Part shown: positions 8,152 through 15,836 of the stretch, piece after piece
Layout of the letters: each line of letters opens with the position of its first letter
Numbering within the stretch: the stretch's first letter is position 1
NCBI GenBank assembly: GCA_002452325.1
Contig: DKFG01000039.1
Coordinates: 1,586 to 27,166, forward strand
Source of the DNA: Geobacter sp. UBA6802
GTDB taxonomy: Bacteria > Desulfobacterota > Desulfuromonadia > Geobacterales > Pseudopelobacteraceae
Direction: 5' to 3'
Length of the DNA: 25,581 bases
Notes under the pieces: generated by a model
Told to the model about the DNA's origin: nothing
What the model saw: only the letters and a program-made list of their open reading frames with translations
Databases searched by the model: none
Program-made: the position numbers and the translations under genes

Positions 8152-8237
8152 TTCCATTAAGCGGCGCAAAGCCCCTGCACGAGCCCTGCCGGTTGTTTTC
8201 CGGCATCTTTCCGACAGTATCTCGCGCCCTAATGGAA
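8152..8237. other. Potential structured RNA element after the activator stop
   Basis: The outer arms TTCCATTA (8152-8159) and TAATGGAA (8230-8237) pair perfectly, continue as GGCGC/GCGCC (8163-8167 with 8224-8228), and enclose an inner hairpin TGCCGG/CCGGCA (8187-8192 with 8200-8205). The overall form is a long stem with an internal hairpin. It matches no RNA family I recognise. Confidence 0.35.
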
Positions 8238-8260
8238 AATCTGGGATTAATGCTGCAGTG

Positions 8261-9619
8261 TCAGGAACCTTTTTGAATATGGTAGCGTTCCATCTTGCTG
8301 TAAAGGGTGCCGCGGGCAATGCCAAGGGCCTCAGCAGCATGGCTTAAGTGCCAGTGTTTTTCTTCAAGCACGGTTCGGATCAGGGATTCTTCAGCAGAGG
8401 CAAGTGAGCTGTCATACAGCGTCAGAGAAAAATCATGTTCCGACTCGCTTTGTAGTTCATCCGGCAGATGCTCCGGAAGGATCTGGCGGCCCTGGCAGAA
8501 AATAACCGCCCGTTCAATACAGTTTGCCAGTTGACGCACATTGCCGGGCCAGGGGTAGTCACACAACCTAGCCAGGGTAGGCCCGTTGAAGCTGGAAATC
8601 CGTTTAGCCGACTTGTGTTGATACAGGTCGAGAAAGAAATGTGCCAGCAGCGGGATGTCGGACTTGCGTTCTCTGAGTGACGGAGCCGTCAGCGAGACAA
8701 CATTGATCCGGTAATACAAGTCCTCACGAAACTTCTTCTCCTTTACCGCTGTTGGCATATCCTGATTGGTTGCACAGATTACCCTGACATCGACGTTGAT
8801 CGTCTCGGTGCCGCCTACCCGTTGGAAGCTGCCCATCTCAAGCACACGTAACAGCGCTACCTGTGTCTGAATCGGAATATCACCGATCTCATCCAGGAAA
8901 ATGGTCCCCTTGGAGGCGTATTCAAAAAAACCAATTTTCTGCGCTGCTGCTCCGGTAAAGGCGCCTCGTTCATGGCCGAACAGGGCACTGTTGATCAGGG
9001 ATTCAGTCAATGCAGCGCAGTTGACGCGTACGAATGGTTTGTCGCACCGTTTGCTTCTGGCGTGGATTGCCTCGGCTATCAGTTCCTTGCCGGTACCGCT
9101 CTCACCGCTGATCAAGACCGTTGCCTCGCTTTGGGCCACTTGCTGGATCTTTTCAAAAAGCTTAAACATGATCGGGTCTTTGCCAACCATGTTTTCAAAG
9201 CGGTATCCGTCTCCGGCAGGCGGTAAGGCCTCCTGCAGCAGCTGGCGATGCTGCAGGATTTTTCCAAGTTGCAGCCGGATCATGGCGATATCAAGCGGCT
9301 TCAGGATATAGTCGTAGGCGCCTGCCTTCATCGCCTTTACCGCCTTGTCGGCGGAATCAACGCCGGTCAGGATCAGCACAAAGATGTCGGGCCGGCAGCG
9401 CTTGATCTTTTCCAGCAGGTGCAGGCCATCCATGCGGGGCATCAGCAGGTCGGTCAAGACGATCTGGATGGGGCAGTCCTGCAGGATACGCAGGGCCTCT
9501 TCACCACTGGTTGCGGTGATCACACTGAAGCGGTCGTCGTCTTCCATGCCGCGGGAAAAGAGCCGTCCATAGGCCGGTTCGTCATCCACATACAGTATCA
9601 GGCACTTTTGAGGGGTCAT
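8261..9619 (-). CDS. NtrC-family sigma-54-dependent response regulator (copy 1)
   Basis: 452 residues. Receiver domain 1-120 has acidic pocket Asp12-Asp13, phospho-acceptor Asp57, Thr85 and Lys107. The AAA+ domain (about 142-380) has Walker A GESGTGKE (172-179), the sigma-54 contact loop GAFTGA (219-224) and Walker B FLDEIGD (241-247). A Fis-type helix-turn-helix lies at the end (about 424-446, LGIARGTLYSKMERY). All key residues of an active sigma-54 activator are present. The ATG overlaps the stop of the stand-alone receiver gene (ATGA, 9616-9619), so it is coupled to it. The sigma-54 promoter about 345 bases downstream is the obvious target. A close paralogue, with nearly identical recognition helix, lies at 19438-20808. 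Confidence 0.96.
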   Translation of the reverse strand: MTPQKCLILYVDDEPAYGRLFSRGMEDDDRFSVITATSGEEALRILQDCPIQIVLTDLLMPRMDGLHLLEKIKRCRPDIFVLILTGVDSADKAVKAMKAGAYDYILKPLDIAMIRLQLGKILQHRQLLQEALPPAGDGYRFENMVGKDPIMFKLFEKIQQVAQSEATVLISGESGTGKELIAEAIHARSKRCDKPFVRVNCAALTESLINSALFGHERGAFTGAAAQKIGFFEYASKGTIFLDEIGDIPIQTQVALLRVLEMGSFQRVGGTETINVDVRVICATNQDMPTAVKEKKFREDLYYRINVVSLTAPSLRERKSDIPLLAHFFLDLYQHKSAKRISSFNGPTLARLCDYPWPGNVRQLANCIERAVIFCQGRQILPEHLPDELQSESEHDFSLTLYDSSLASAEESLIRTVLEEKHWHLSHAAEALGIARGTLYSKMERYHIQKGS

Positions 9620-10014
9620 GATGGTTTCACCTGTTGAGTTGTCTTGTTGACAACTTCAGAAATCAGTTTTTGCAACTCTTCTGCCCTCCATGGTTTGTGC
9701 AACACGGTCAGCAGCCTGTCCTGTTCCAACGCACCCTGCACCACCTCAAGGTCGGCAAAACCGGTAAGTAGAACCCCTGCGGTGGTCGGCCACCGTGAAT
9801 CTATCTGCCGGAGAAAATCAAGGCCGTTCATGCCGGGCAGTCGGTAGTCGGAAATAACCACCTGTACCGGTTGCGTACGTATCAAGAACTGCAACCCCTC
9901 CTCTGCCGAAAGAGCGGTATGTATTTCCAATTCCATGTCGCACAACTGTCTGCGAATGACTTTGAGGATGTTGATCTCATCATCCACACAGAGGATATGA
10001 ATGGCCTCAGGCAT
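9616..10014 (-). CDS. Stand-alone receiver-domain response regulator (copy 1)
   Basis: 132 residues, only a CheY-like receiver: CVDDE (Asp11, Asp12), phospho-acceptor Asp56 in ISDYRLPGMNG, the Thr of LLTGFAD, and Lys-Pro-Trp (HKPW). No output domain. The start at 10014 (MPEAIHILCVDDE) is chosen over the longer frame beginning at 10047, because the paralogue has the same MPEA start and GAGG precedes it. It overlaps the end of the kinase gene by 8 bases. It may receive phosphate from the same kinase and act as a phosphate sink, a relay component or a protein-protein switch. Which of these applies is not visible. Confidence 0.9.
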   Translation of the reverse strand: MPEAIHILCVDDEINILKVIRRQLCDMELEIHTALSAEEGLQFLIRTQPVQVVISDYRLPGMNGLDFLRQIDSRWPTTAGVLLTGFADLEVVQGALEQDRLLTVLHKPWRAEELQKLISEVVNKTTQQVKPS

Positions 10015-12049
10015 GGTTGGCATCCTCACGCTGAAGGTCGTGCTCAAGCGGTAGCCGTACCGTAAACACCGTTCCGCAGCCTGACCGGCTTGTGACGGTT
10101 ATCTCGCCGTGATGTTTTTTGATGATCTCCCGGACAATCGACAGGCCAAGTCCGGTTCCCACGCCTGATGCCTTGGTGGTAAAAAACGGTTCGAACAGGC
10201 GGTCGCAATGTTCCTCAGGAATGCCGCAGCCGGTGTCGCTAATGGCGACAAAGACATTCTTCTGGTCGGCCCAGGTGCGGATGGTAATCTCTCCCCAGTT
10301 CTCAATAGCCTGCGCTGCGTTAATCAGCAGATTCATAAAGACCTGATTCAGTTGCTGCGGAAAACACACCAGTTGCGGTATGTCTCCGTATTCCTTTTTG
10401 ATATCGGCCTTGTAGCGCAACTCATTGCGTACGATATTCAGGGTGCTCTCCAGGCATTCGTGAATGTCCGCCAGGCGGGTCTCTTTCTCGTCCAGGCGTG
10501 CAAAACCCTTCAGGTTCAGCACAATCTGGTTGACCCGCTGGGTCCCTTCAAGCGATTCATCCAGCACGGCGTTAAACTCATCAAGGACGTAGTCCACTTT
10601 CAATGCCCTGCGTCGTTCATCAATGCGCTTTTTTACCTCCGACGAGGGGAGATGCTGCAGTGCGTTGTCCTGTTCGGCAATAAAGCCGGTTAGTTTGTGC
10701 CAATAGTTTTTCAGCACCTCGAGATTGCCATAGACAAAACCGATCGGATTGTTGATGTCATGGGCCACACTGGCCGCCAGCTGACCGATACAGGCCATCC
10801 GGTCCTGTTGCAAGATCGTTGCCTGCTGTGCCTGAAGATTCCTGCAGGCTGCTTCCAATTCGCTGTGGCTGGCCTCAAGACGCTGGTTCGACAAATCAAG
10901 CTCGGCAGTGCGTTCCAGCACCCGCTGTTCAAGTTCTTGGTTCAGGTTAAGCAGGTCTGTCTCGGCCCGTAAACGTTCGCCCATCTCAAATGCGAGCTGT
11001 TTGTTGGTCTGGGCCTGTTTTTCAAGTTCATTGTTGAGTTGCTCACGGCTCTCGTGGAGACGGCAGTCCATTATTCCCAAGACTCTGAAAGCATAGATGA
11101 AAAGAGCGGAACACAACAGCAGACTGAATGCTGCAATTTTAATGATGAAAAGACGAAATATGGTGGTTTTGTCGGTCAAATCAGTAACAAGAACAAATTT
11201 CCCGACTTCCTTGAGGGCAGTATCATGCAGCGGAAATCCTCTGGCGCTGTAGGTCTTGTTGCTGATATGTAACAGCTTCATCGTTTTTGGGGAGGTTGCG
11301 CAGCTCTTCAATAGTGATGTCATGACGCGAAGGGGGATAGCAACGGTCTGGTTGCTGACAACCCAATCGGCGAGCCCATCCCAGTCTGCAGGACGTCCCA
11401 GCAATGACATGCCGTGTTCCCAGAGCGGGCGATCAAGATTTGTTTTGTTAAGGACTACAGCAAAATCGGTGCCTGTAATGGAATGCAATTCCTGCAGTAT
11501 ATGGTCGTATTCCTGACCGAGCTCAATGTAGCCGATCAACTGGCCGCGTATCTTCCATGGATAGACTACCCGCAACGTGAAAGTTCCATTACGTCCCAAT
11601 TCCAATCCCGAGGCGGTCTCTCCCCGTGTCATTGCTAGCTTTCGGGTCAGACGAACCGGAGATGCGCTGCGGTTTGTTGGATCATATACCCGCAGGACAA
11701 GTTGGCCGGTTCGATCGTAAAAATAGAAATGAGTGATCTGTTGATGACCGGTTAATCTCTCAAGTATAGGTGTGCCGTGCTGTAACAGGGCATGGCGATT
11801 GTTATTGAGCATCGCATCCTGAAATCGCTGCTCATCAGCAATAAATTCAATTGCTGATTGCATGTAGAGCGAGTGATCTGCAATCAGGCTCTTGAGGATG
11901 TGTTGGACCAGGGTATGGCGAAGCGTGGTGTCCTGCTCATAATCTTCCTGTCTGATATGATAGCTGGTGTAAATAAAGGAGCAGGTAAGAATAAAAAGGG
12001 TGAGGGTAAGCGGCAGCAGTACCTTGTTTCTAATGCTATCATGTAGCAT
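10007..12049 (-). CDS. Membrane sensor histidine kinase (copy 1)
   Basis: 680 residues. Two membrane segments (about 8-28 and 299-322) bracket a periplasmic sensor of about 270 residues that resembles a double-Cache domain (GLELGRNGTFTLRVVYPW, GYIELGQEYDHIL). A coiled coil (about 330-415) leads to the kinase core: H-box ASVAHDINNPIGF with His430, N-box FMNLLINAAQ with Asn577, G1 DTGCGIP (605-611) and G2 GVGTGLGLS. No receiver or PAS domain is fused. ATG 12049 is preceded by AGGGAAG. It is paralogous to the kinase at 21205-23238, but the sensor segment FLRVHxPxxxGD of that protein is replaced here by VLRVYDPTNRSASP (118-131), suggesting a changed signal. It is co-transcribed with both downstream regulators. 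Confidence 0.94.
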   Translation of the reverse strand: MLHDSIRNKVLLPLTLTLFILTCSFIYTSYHIRQEDYEQDTTLRHTLVQHILKSLIADHSLYMQSAIEFIADEQRFQDAMLNNNRHALLQHGTPILERLTGHQQITHFYFYDRTGQLVLRVYDPTNRSASPVRLTRKLAMTRGETASGLELGRNGTFTLRVVYPWKIRGQLIGYIELGQEYDHILQELHSITGTDFAVVLNKTNLDRPLWEHGMSLLGRPADWDGLADWVVSNQTVAIPLRVMTSLLKSCATSPKTMKLLHISNKTYSARGFPLHDTALKEVGKFVLVTDLTDKTTIFRLFIIKIAAFSLLLCSALFIYAFRVLGIMDCRLHESREQLNNELEKQAQTNKQLAFEMGERLRAETDLLNLNQELEQRVLERTAELDLSNQRLEASHSELEAACRNLQAQQATILQQDRMACIGQLAASVAHDINNPIGFVYGNLEVLKNYWHKLTGFIAEQDNALQHLPSSEVKKRIDERRRALKVDYVLDEFNAVLDESLEGTQRVNQIVLNLKGFARLDEKETRLADIHECLESTLNIVRNELRYKADIKKEYGDIPQLVCFPQQLNQVFMNLLINAAQAIENWGEITIRTWADQKNVFVAISDTGCGIPEEHCDRLFEPFFTTKASGVGTGLGLSIVREIIKKHHGEITVTSRSGCGTVFTVRLPLEHDLQREDANHA

Positions 12050-12119
12050 GTCTTCCCTTTCTGAAGTAAGACCTGCTTACCGTTTCTGCCGGTGTTTCAT
12101 CACTTGCAGGACGTTTTGA

Positions 12120-12156
12120 ACAGAATGCCGCCCTGTTAAACAGGACGGCATTCTGT
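12120..12156 (-). terminator. Strong hairpin ending the cytochrome operon
   Basis: An 11-bp stem (12120-12130 with 12146-12156) is extended after one mismatch by four pairs around a TTAAA loop. It sits 30 bases past the stop of the nonaheme cytochrome and before the next kinase gene. The minus-strand U tract is poor, so termination strength is uncertain. Confidence 0.6.
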
Positions 12157-12185
12157 GGAAGAACAACAGGTATACAGTGTTGATG

Positions 12186-13682
12186 TTACGGACGGGTTGC
12201 AACACCAGACGCGTTGGCACCAAACCAGGTCCGTGCGTTCGGATAACCGGCCGGGATGGTGATGGTGTTGTTAAATGCACCATTATCCATCCAGTCGATT
12301 GAATCAAAGAGCAGCCGCTTGGCATAGACGCTGTTGTGGGTAAAGGCACCCTGCTCTTCAGCTGTTAACATTGCATTCTGGAATGCACCGTAGGCGTTGT
12401 CGGCAACGGTATTGTAGTTGCTGCTGGTAATGGCAACAGCCAAGTAATTGGGGATCGTGTTGCCTACGTACGCCTTCAGTAGTTCGGCGGTTTCAATGTA
12501 GCCAAGACGCAGAACTTCCATGTTGGCCGGTGTGACAAAGGCGACCGGGTGGCACTTGAGGCAGACCGTTTGGGTCGGCAGCCCGGTGATGGCGCCGGTA
12601 CTGTTCTTAGTGGCAGCAGAGAACTTGTGGCTGTTGCTGCTTGCCATATGGCAAGTCACGCAGGGGCCGCTGGTGCCGGTATTGGGTACTGCAGCGGTGC
12701 CGATCTTGTCATGGATGAAAGAAGTGGCGTTGCCGTAAGACTTGGTAGCGAATTCATAGCCGACATGGGCTGATGAGTTGAAAAGCGTGCCGGCTGCCGG
12801 TGCATGGTGGCCCTGGAAGCGCGTACTCTTTGCCGTCTGAGTATTACCGCGACCGGAGTGGCAGGTGATGCAGAGGTTTGATGCGCCATAGCTGCTGAAC
12901 TGCACCGGAGCGCCGTTATAGGTGTACATCGCCTTGACTGCGGCCACATTGCGGATCCGGTTCTTAAAGTTGTAATCGGTGTGGCAGGCCTTGCAGGTCA
13001 GCACTTCATGGGTGCCGTCACCAGGGGTTGCAAAGGTGGCGGTGGGTATGGAAAAGCCGCTGCTGACGTAGTTGATAAAGCCGGTGGAGGTATGGCAGGG
13101 AGTACATTCGCCGGTGCCATAGAACTTGAAATCATAATAAGCCCAGCCAGCACCGCTGACATCGCCATGTCCCGATTCAGCCCAGTCTTTATGCTCTTGG
13201 CCGGGCTTGGGTTGATGTGAATCATGGCAGCTGCTGCAGGAGTTCTGGTAATTGGTGCTTACGTACTGGGCATTATGCTTGCTGGATGCGGCGTTGTAGG
13301 TGGTAGATGCCGGATATACCGCATAATGCTTGCTGTCCAGAGAGTTCTTGTGGCAGGCAAAGCACTGTCCCGAGGCATCAGGGTTGGCATACTGGATCGG
13401 CCCAATACCGTTGTGCTGTGAACCGCCGCCATGACAGTCCTGGCAACCCACCGTGTTGACATTATTGGTAAAATGTTTTGATGCAGTATATTTGGTATAA
13501 ATGGTGACTGAAGGATCAATCTTGTCAACCGACTGAGCGTGGCACTGGGCGCAGGACGTTTCTGCAACCCTTGCCGGTGCTGTGGTGCCGCTGCCTTCTT
13601 TGCTGCTTGAGCCGCAGCCGTACATCAGTACCGCCATCGGCAGGGTACAGAACAGCATGATGGCTAATCTACGTATCCGCAT
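12186..13682 (-). CDS. Nonaheme c-type cytochrome lipoprotein
   Basis: 498 residues with nine CXXCH sites (Cys 44, 80, 107, 149, 193, 230, 271, 341, 374). The signal peptide has a lipobox-like LMYGC (Cys23) and a Ser/Gly tether, so an outer-membrane lipoprotein is likely. About 120 C-terminal residues have no heme motif. It lacks the two-block OmcA/MtrC layout and looks like the Geobacter-type multiheme lipoproteins found with porin-cytochrome complexes, though I cannot name an orthologue. AAGGAGGAT precedes the ATG. It is last in an operon after the octaheme gene (31-base gap). It could be the outer-face partner of the conduit or a second exit for electrons. Counting excludes variant heme motifs such as CX3CH and CX4CH, of which I saw none. 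Confidence 0.9.
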   Translation of the reverse strand: MRIRRLAIMLFCTLPMAVLMYGCGSSSKEGSGTTAPARVAETSCAQCHAQSVDKIDPSVTIYTKYTASKHFTNNVNTVGCQDCHGGGSQHNGIGPIQYANPDASGQCFACHKNSLDSKHYAVYPASTTYNAASSKHNAQYVSTNYQNSCSSCHDSHQPKPGQEHKDWAESGHGDVSGAGWAYYDFKFYGTGECTPCHTSTGFINYVSSGFSIPTATFATPGDGTHEVLTCKACHTDYNFKNRIRNVAAVKAMYTYNGAPVQFSSYGASNLCITCHSGRGNTQTAKSTRFQGHHAPAAGTLFNSSAHVGYEFATKSYGNATSFIHDKIGTAAVPNTGTSGPCVTCHMASSNSHKFSAATKNSTGAITGLPTQTVCLKCHPVAFVTPANMEVLRLGYIETAELLKAYVGNTIPNYLAVAITSSNYNTVADNAYGAFQNAMLTAEEQGAFTHNSVYAKRLLFDSIDWMDNGAFNNTITIPAGYPNARTWFGANASGVATRP

Positions 13683-13713
13683 ACTCTTATCCTCCTTTTT
13701 GAATGTTTCCTGA

Positions 13714-14433
13714 TTAGAATGTTCCCGGCAAATGGCACTTCAAGCACATCTTGCCGTTGGTCTTGTCTCTGAAATTACCGGCCTTGAAGTTGCGCGGGTG
13801 TGGTCGCACCTTGCCGCTGCTGTGGCAGCGGATGCAAACATCTCCAGATGGATGGCAGGTCTGGCAGGATTGCAGATTTCTGCGGGCTTCAGTGCTGTGA
13901 TCTGCTGCCCAGTACTTCTGGCCTCTCGCCCCCAACGGATTGTGTGATTTAATCCGCAAAGAGCCCTTGGGGAAACGAGCATGACAATCAGTGCAATAAC
14001 GCTGGTTATGGCAGCGTGTACAGGTCTGCGGACTATCTTTTGCCTTGATCGGATGGATGCTGATAAAGTCGCTGCGGTGGTTTTTGGGCATGTAGTTGCG
14101 CTTAAACGTTACCTTGCGCAGGTCTACGTCAATACCGCCGCCGGTGTGACAATCGCTGCAGAATGCCTGGGTGTGGCAATCGGCACAGTTGCCGCCGGCC
14201 TTACCGGCCAGTGTCCGGTGTTCGCCCATCCAGTCGGTGTTCTGGTGGTGCTTGCCTGCCCAATCATTGTCATGGGAAAGGGGAATACCCTGGGCCTTGT
14301 GACACTCATTGCAGTCTTGTAACGGCATGTTTGCATACTCTTTGTGCGACATTTTTTCTGCACGGGACTGCTGTTGCTGGAAGACCAGCAGGCCATAGAC
14401 GAGTAATGCGCAGATGAAAAAAACTTTTTTCAC
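13714..14433 (-). CDS. Periplasmic octaheme c-type cytochrome (OmaB-like)
   Basis: 239 residues with eight CXXCH sites (Cys 41, 83, 92, 138, 147, 190, 200, 230), three of them in closely spaced pairs. A hydrophobic N-terminus (KKVFFICALLVYGLLVF) is a signal peptide or anchor; there is no lipobox. The start is GTG 14433: GGGGGGAT lies 7 bases upstream, whereas the longer frame would need a TTG at 14535 inside the barrel gene. Size, heme count and position straight after a barrel gene match OmaB/OmaC of Geobacter porin-cytochrome complexes, which pass electrons from the periplasm into the barrel. The orthology itself is inferred. The barrel stop is 16 bases upstream. Confidence 0.91.
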   Translation of the reverse strand: MKKVFFICALLVYGLLVFQQQQSRAEKMSHKEYANMPLQDCNECHKAQGIPLSHDNDWAGKHHQNTDWMGEHRTLAGKAGGNCADCHTQAFCSDCHTGGGIDVDLRKVTFKRNYMPKNHRSDFISIHPIKAKDSPQTCTRCHNQRYCTDCHARFPKGSLRIKSHNPLGARGQKYWAADHSTEARRNLQSCQTCHPSGDVCIRCHSSGKVRPHPRNFKAGNFRDKTNGKMCLKCHLPGTF

Positions 14434-14449
14434 AAAAGATCCCCCCTTT

Positions 14450-15673
14450 CTAGAAGTCGTAGTTAAAGGCAACCCGACCGGACCAGTCGTGCTTGAACTT
14501 CCAAACATCAACATTGTCTTGTACACGCAGGTCAAACGACATGTTTTTGTCGAATTTATAGCGGGTTCCCAGCCAATAGTTCTGAGAAGTGGTTCTGTTG
14601 GTCATCCGGTCTTTGATGTAGACATCATATGACAGGCCGCCAGCCAACTGCAGGTTAGGTGTGTGGTCATACTGTACATCCAACGTAAAGCCGTCAAGAT
14701 TGCCGGCGTATCCCTGCCGACGGTCGTATGCCAGATCAATCATCAGGTTGGTGATGGGGCGTATTTTCAGGCCTGCCTCAAATACGTCGCCGACTGTGTT
14801 TTCGCCGAAATCTTGCCTCTTGTAAGCGCCGCGAATTGCGAACATGTGGTTGATTGTATAATCAGCCCGGAAGGACCCTTCCTGGTAGCGATCAACCGCA
14901 AAGATTGAATAGATGGAGGTGTAGTCAAAAGTGGGATAGCTCTGGAACCATTCACCGGTTACCACCAGATTTTCGTTCACAAAGTACTTCACTCCACCAA
15001 GCACCTCTTCAAAGGTCTCGCTGGCCGTATCAAAACGAACATTACCGTACATTTTCAATCCGCCGAACAAGTATTGGCGGAACATGGCGCCGATCGTCTC
15101 CCGCGCTACTCCGTCACTATCCTGTTTCAGAAAATAGCTGATTTCGGCGTCGGTTGCCGGGTAGCCGACCAGGGTAGCAGCAGCGCCGAAGACCGTATCG
15201 CCAGCGCGGGTCAGTTCGCGGTCGATGCCGTAGAGGACATTGCGGCCCCCCATGACTGAAAATGCAATCGGACCGACATTTTTCAGGTCAACCATGCCGC
15301 CGTCAACCAGGGCACTGCCTGCTGCATAATTGACAAACTGGCGACCGGCCCTGATGTCGATCTTGTCAAACAGGTCGCGATAGTCTGCGAAAAAGTAAAA
15401 AAGGCGACTGTCAAAACCGTCACCATTCATTACATCCTGACTCACGCGACCATAACCGTGTACTGAGAACTTCTTTTCTTTATCGATATCGGTCAGGGCA
15501 AAGCTAAGGAGTTGCGCAAATTCTGCCTGTTTCTTACCGTTAAAGACACTGTTGAACCAGAGATACTGGGTAGATGACCGGCCGTGAAACTCTAAGGCCC
15601 AGCTGGTGCTGGTTACGGTCAGGAGTGATACTCCTAGTAACGGAATCAGCAGTCGTTTCTGTATCCGTACCAT
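14450..15673 (-). CDS. Outer-membrane beta-barrel protein (conduit porin candidate)
   Basis: 407 residues. The signal peptide is cleaved after about Ala26 (TSTSWA|LEF). The mature chain shows alternating amphipathic strands separated by short turns, and ends in VAFNYDF, with the C-terminal Phe expected for barrel insertion. There is no heme motif. The strand pattern suggests perhaps 16-18 strands. Between an outer-surface decaheme gene and a periplasmic octaheme gene, it is the natural sheath of an electron conduit like MtrB or OmbB, but it is much shorter than MtrB (about 700 residues). A selective porin for another solute is possible. AAGGAGG lies 8 bases before ATG 15673, next to an inverted repeat. 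Confidence 0.85.
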   Translation of the reverse strand: MVRIQKRLLIPLLGVSLLTVTSTSWALEFHGRSSTQYLWFNSVFNGKKQAEFAQLLSFALTDIDKEKKFSVHGYGRVSQDVMNGDGFDSRLFYFFADYRDLFDKIDIRAGRQFVNYAAGSALVDGGMVDLKNVGPIAFSVMGGRNVLYGIDRELTRAGDTVFGAAATLVGYPATDAEISYFLKQDSDGVARETIGAMFRQYLFGGLKMYGNVRFDTASETFEEVLGGVKYFVNENLVVTGEWFQSYPTFDYTSIYSIFAVDRYQEGSFRADYTINHMFAIRGAYKRQDFGENTVGDVFEAGLKIRPITNLMIDLAYDRRQGYAGNLDGFTLDVQYDHTPNLQLAGGLSYDVYIKDRMTNRTTSQNYWLGTRYKFDKNMSFDLRVQDNVDVWKFKHDWSGRVAFNYDF

Positions 15674-15687
15674 TCAATTAACCTCCT

Positions 15688-15735
15688 TTCTGTAGGGTTC
15701 ATGAAATATCATTCAGTCTCCGCCACCCTACAGAA
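15688..15735 (-). promoter_or_regulatory. Inverted repeat abutting the barrel gene's ribosome site
   Basis: The 11-mer TTCTGTAGGGT (15688-15698) is perfectly complementary to ACCCTACAGAA (15725-15735). In the mRNA the 3' arm touches the AAGGAGG of the barrel gene. A further CTGTAGGG at 15783-15790 could compete for the same middle arm. Confidence 0.5.
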
Positions 15736-15786
15736 GCCAAGGGGGGGATGGTGATGCAAAAAGCTTGGGTGCCAAGAAGTGCCTGT

Positions 15787-15810
15787 AGGGGCACGGCAAG
15801 CCGTGCCCCT
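15787..15810. repeat. REP-like GC-rich palindrome between cytochrome and barrel genes
   Basis: AGGGGCACGGC (15787-15797) and GCCGTGCCCCT (15800-15810) are perfect complements, leaving a CAAG loop when the innermost pair opens. It has no U tract on either side. It most likely stabilises the upstream message or partly attenuates. It resembles dispersed palindromes of many genomes, but only one copy is in this window. Confidence 0.55.
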
Positions 15811-15836
15811 GATAAGGCGTACTATTTTACATCCGC

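Larger units (their letters stand above)
7782..8260. other. Regulatory intergenic region between NtrC-type gene 1 and decaheme gene 1
   Basis: 479 bases without a credible gene. It contains, from right to left, a potential folded element just past the activator stop (8152-8237), a 9-bp stem-loop (8096-8120), two near-identical repeats 90 bases apart (7986-7997 and 8076-8087), a 14-bp perfect palindrome (8020-8033), a -24/-12 promoter (7901-7915) and a leader of about 110 bases. A frame running 8340-8104 overlaps the activator's 3' end and looks spurious. Confidence 0.8.

Noticed and set aside
8104..8340. Small minus-strand frame after activator 1
   Set aside because: It overlaps the activator's 3' end in another frame, has no ribosome site seen, and covers hairpin-forming DNA.
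14434..14535. Longer N-terminus for the octaheme cytochrome
   Set aside because: It would start at TTG inside the barrel gene and place the signal peptide after 34 odd residues; GTG 14433 has a strong ribosome site.
15690..15810. Miniature transposable element
   Set aside because: The repeats are short, no target duplication is visible, and no second copy is in the window.
15674..15836. Sigma-54 promoter before the barrel gene
   Set aside because: TGCAA and GTGCCA occur near 15754-15774 but with the wrong spacing; the barrel is probably read from the upstream promoter.
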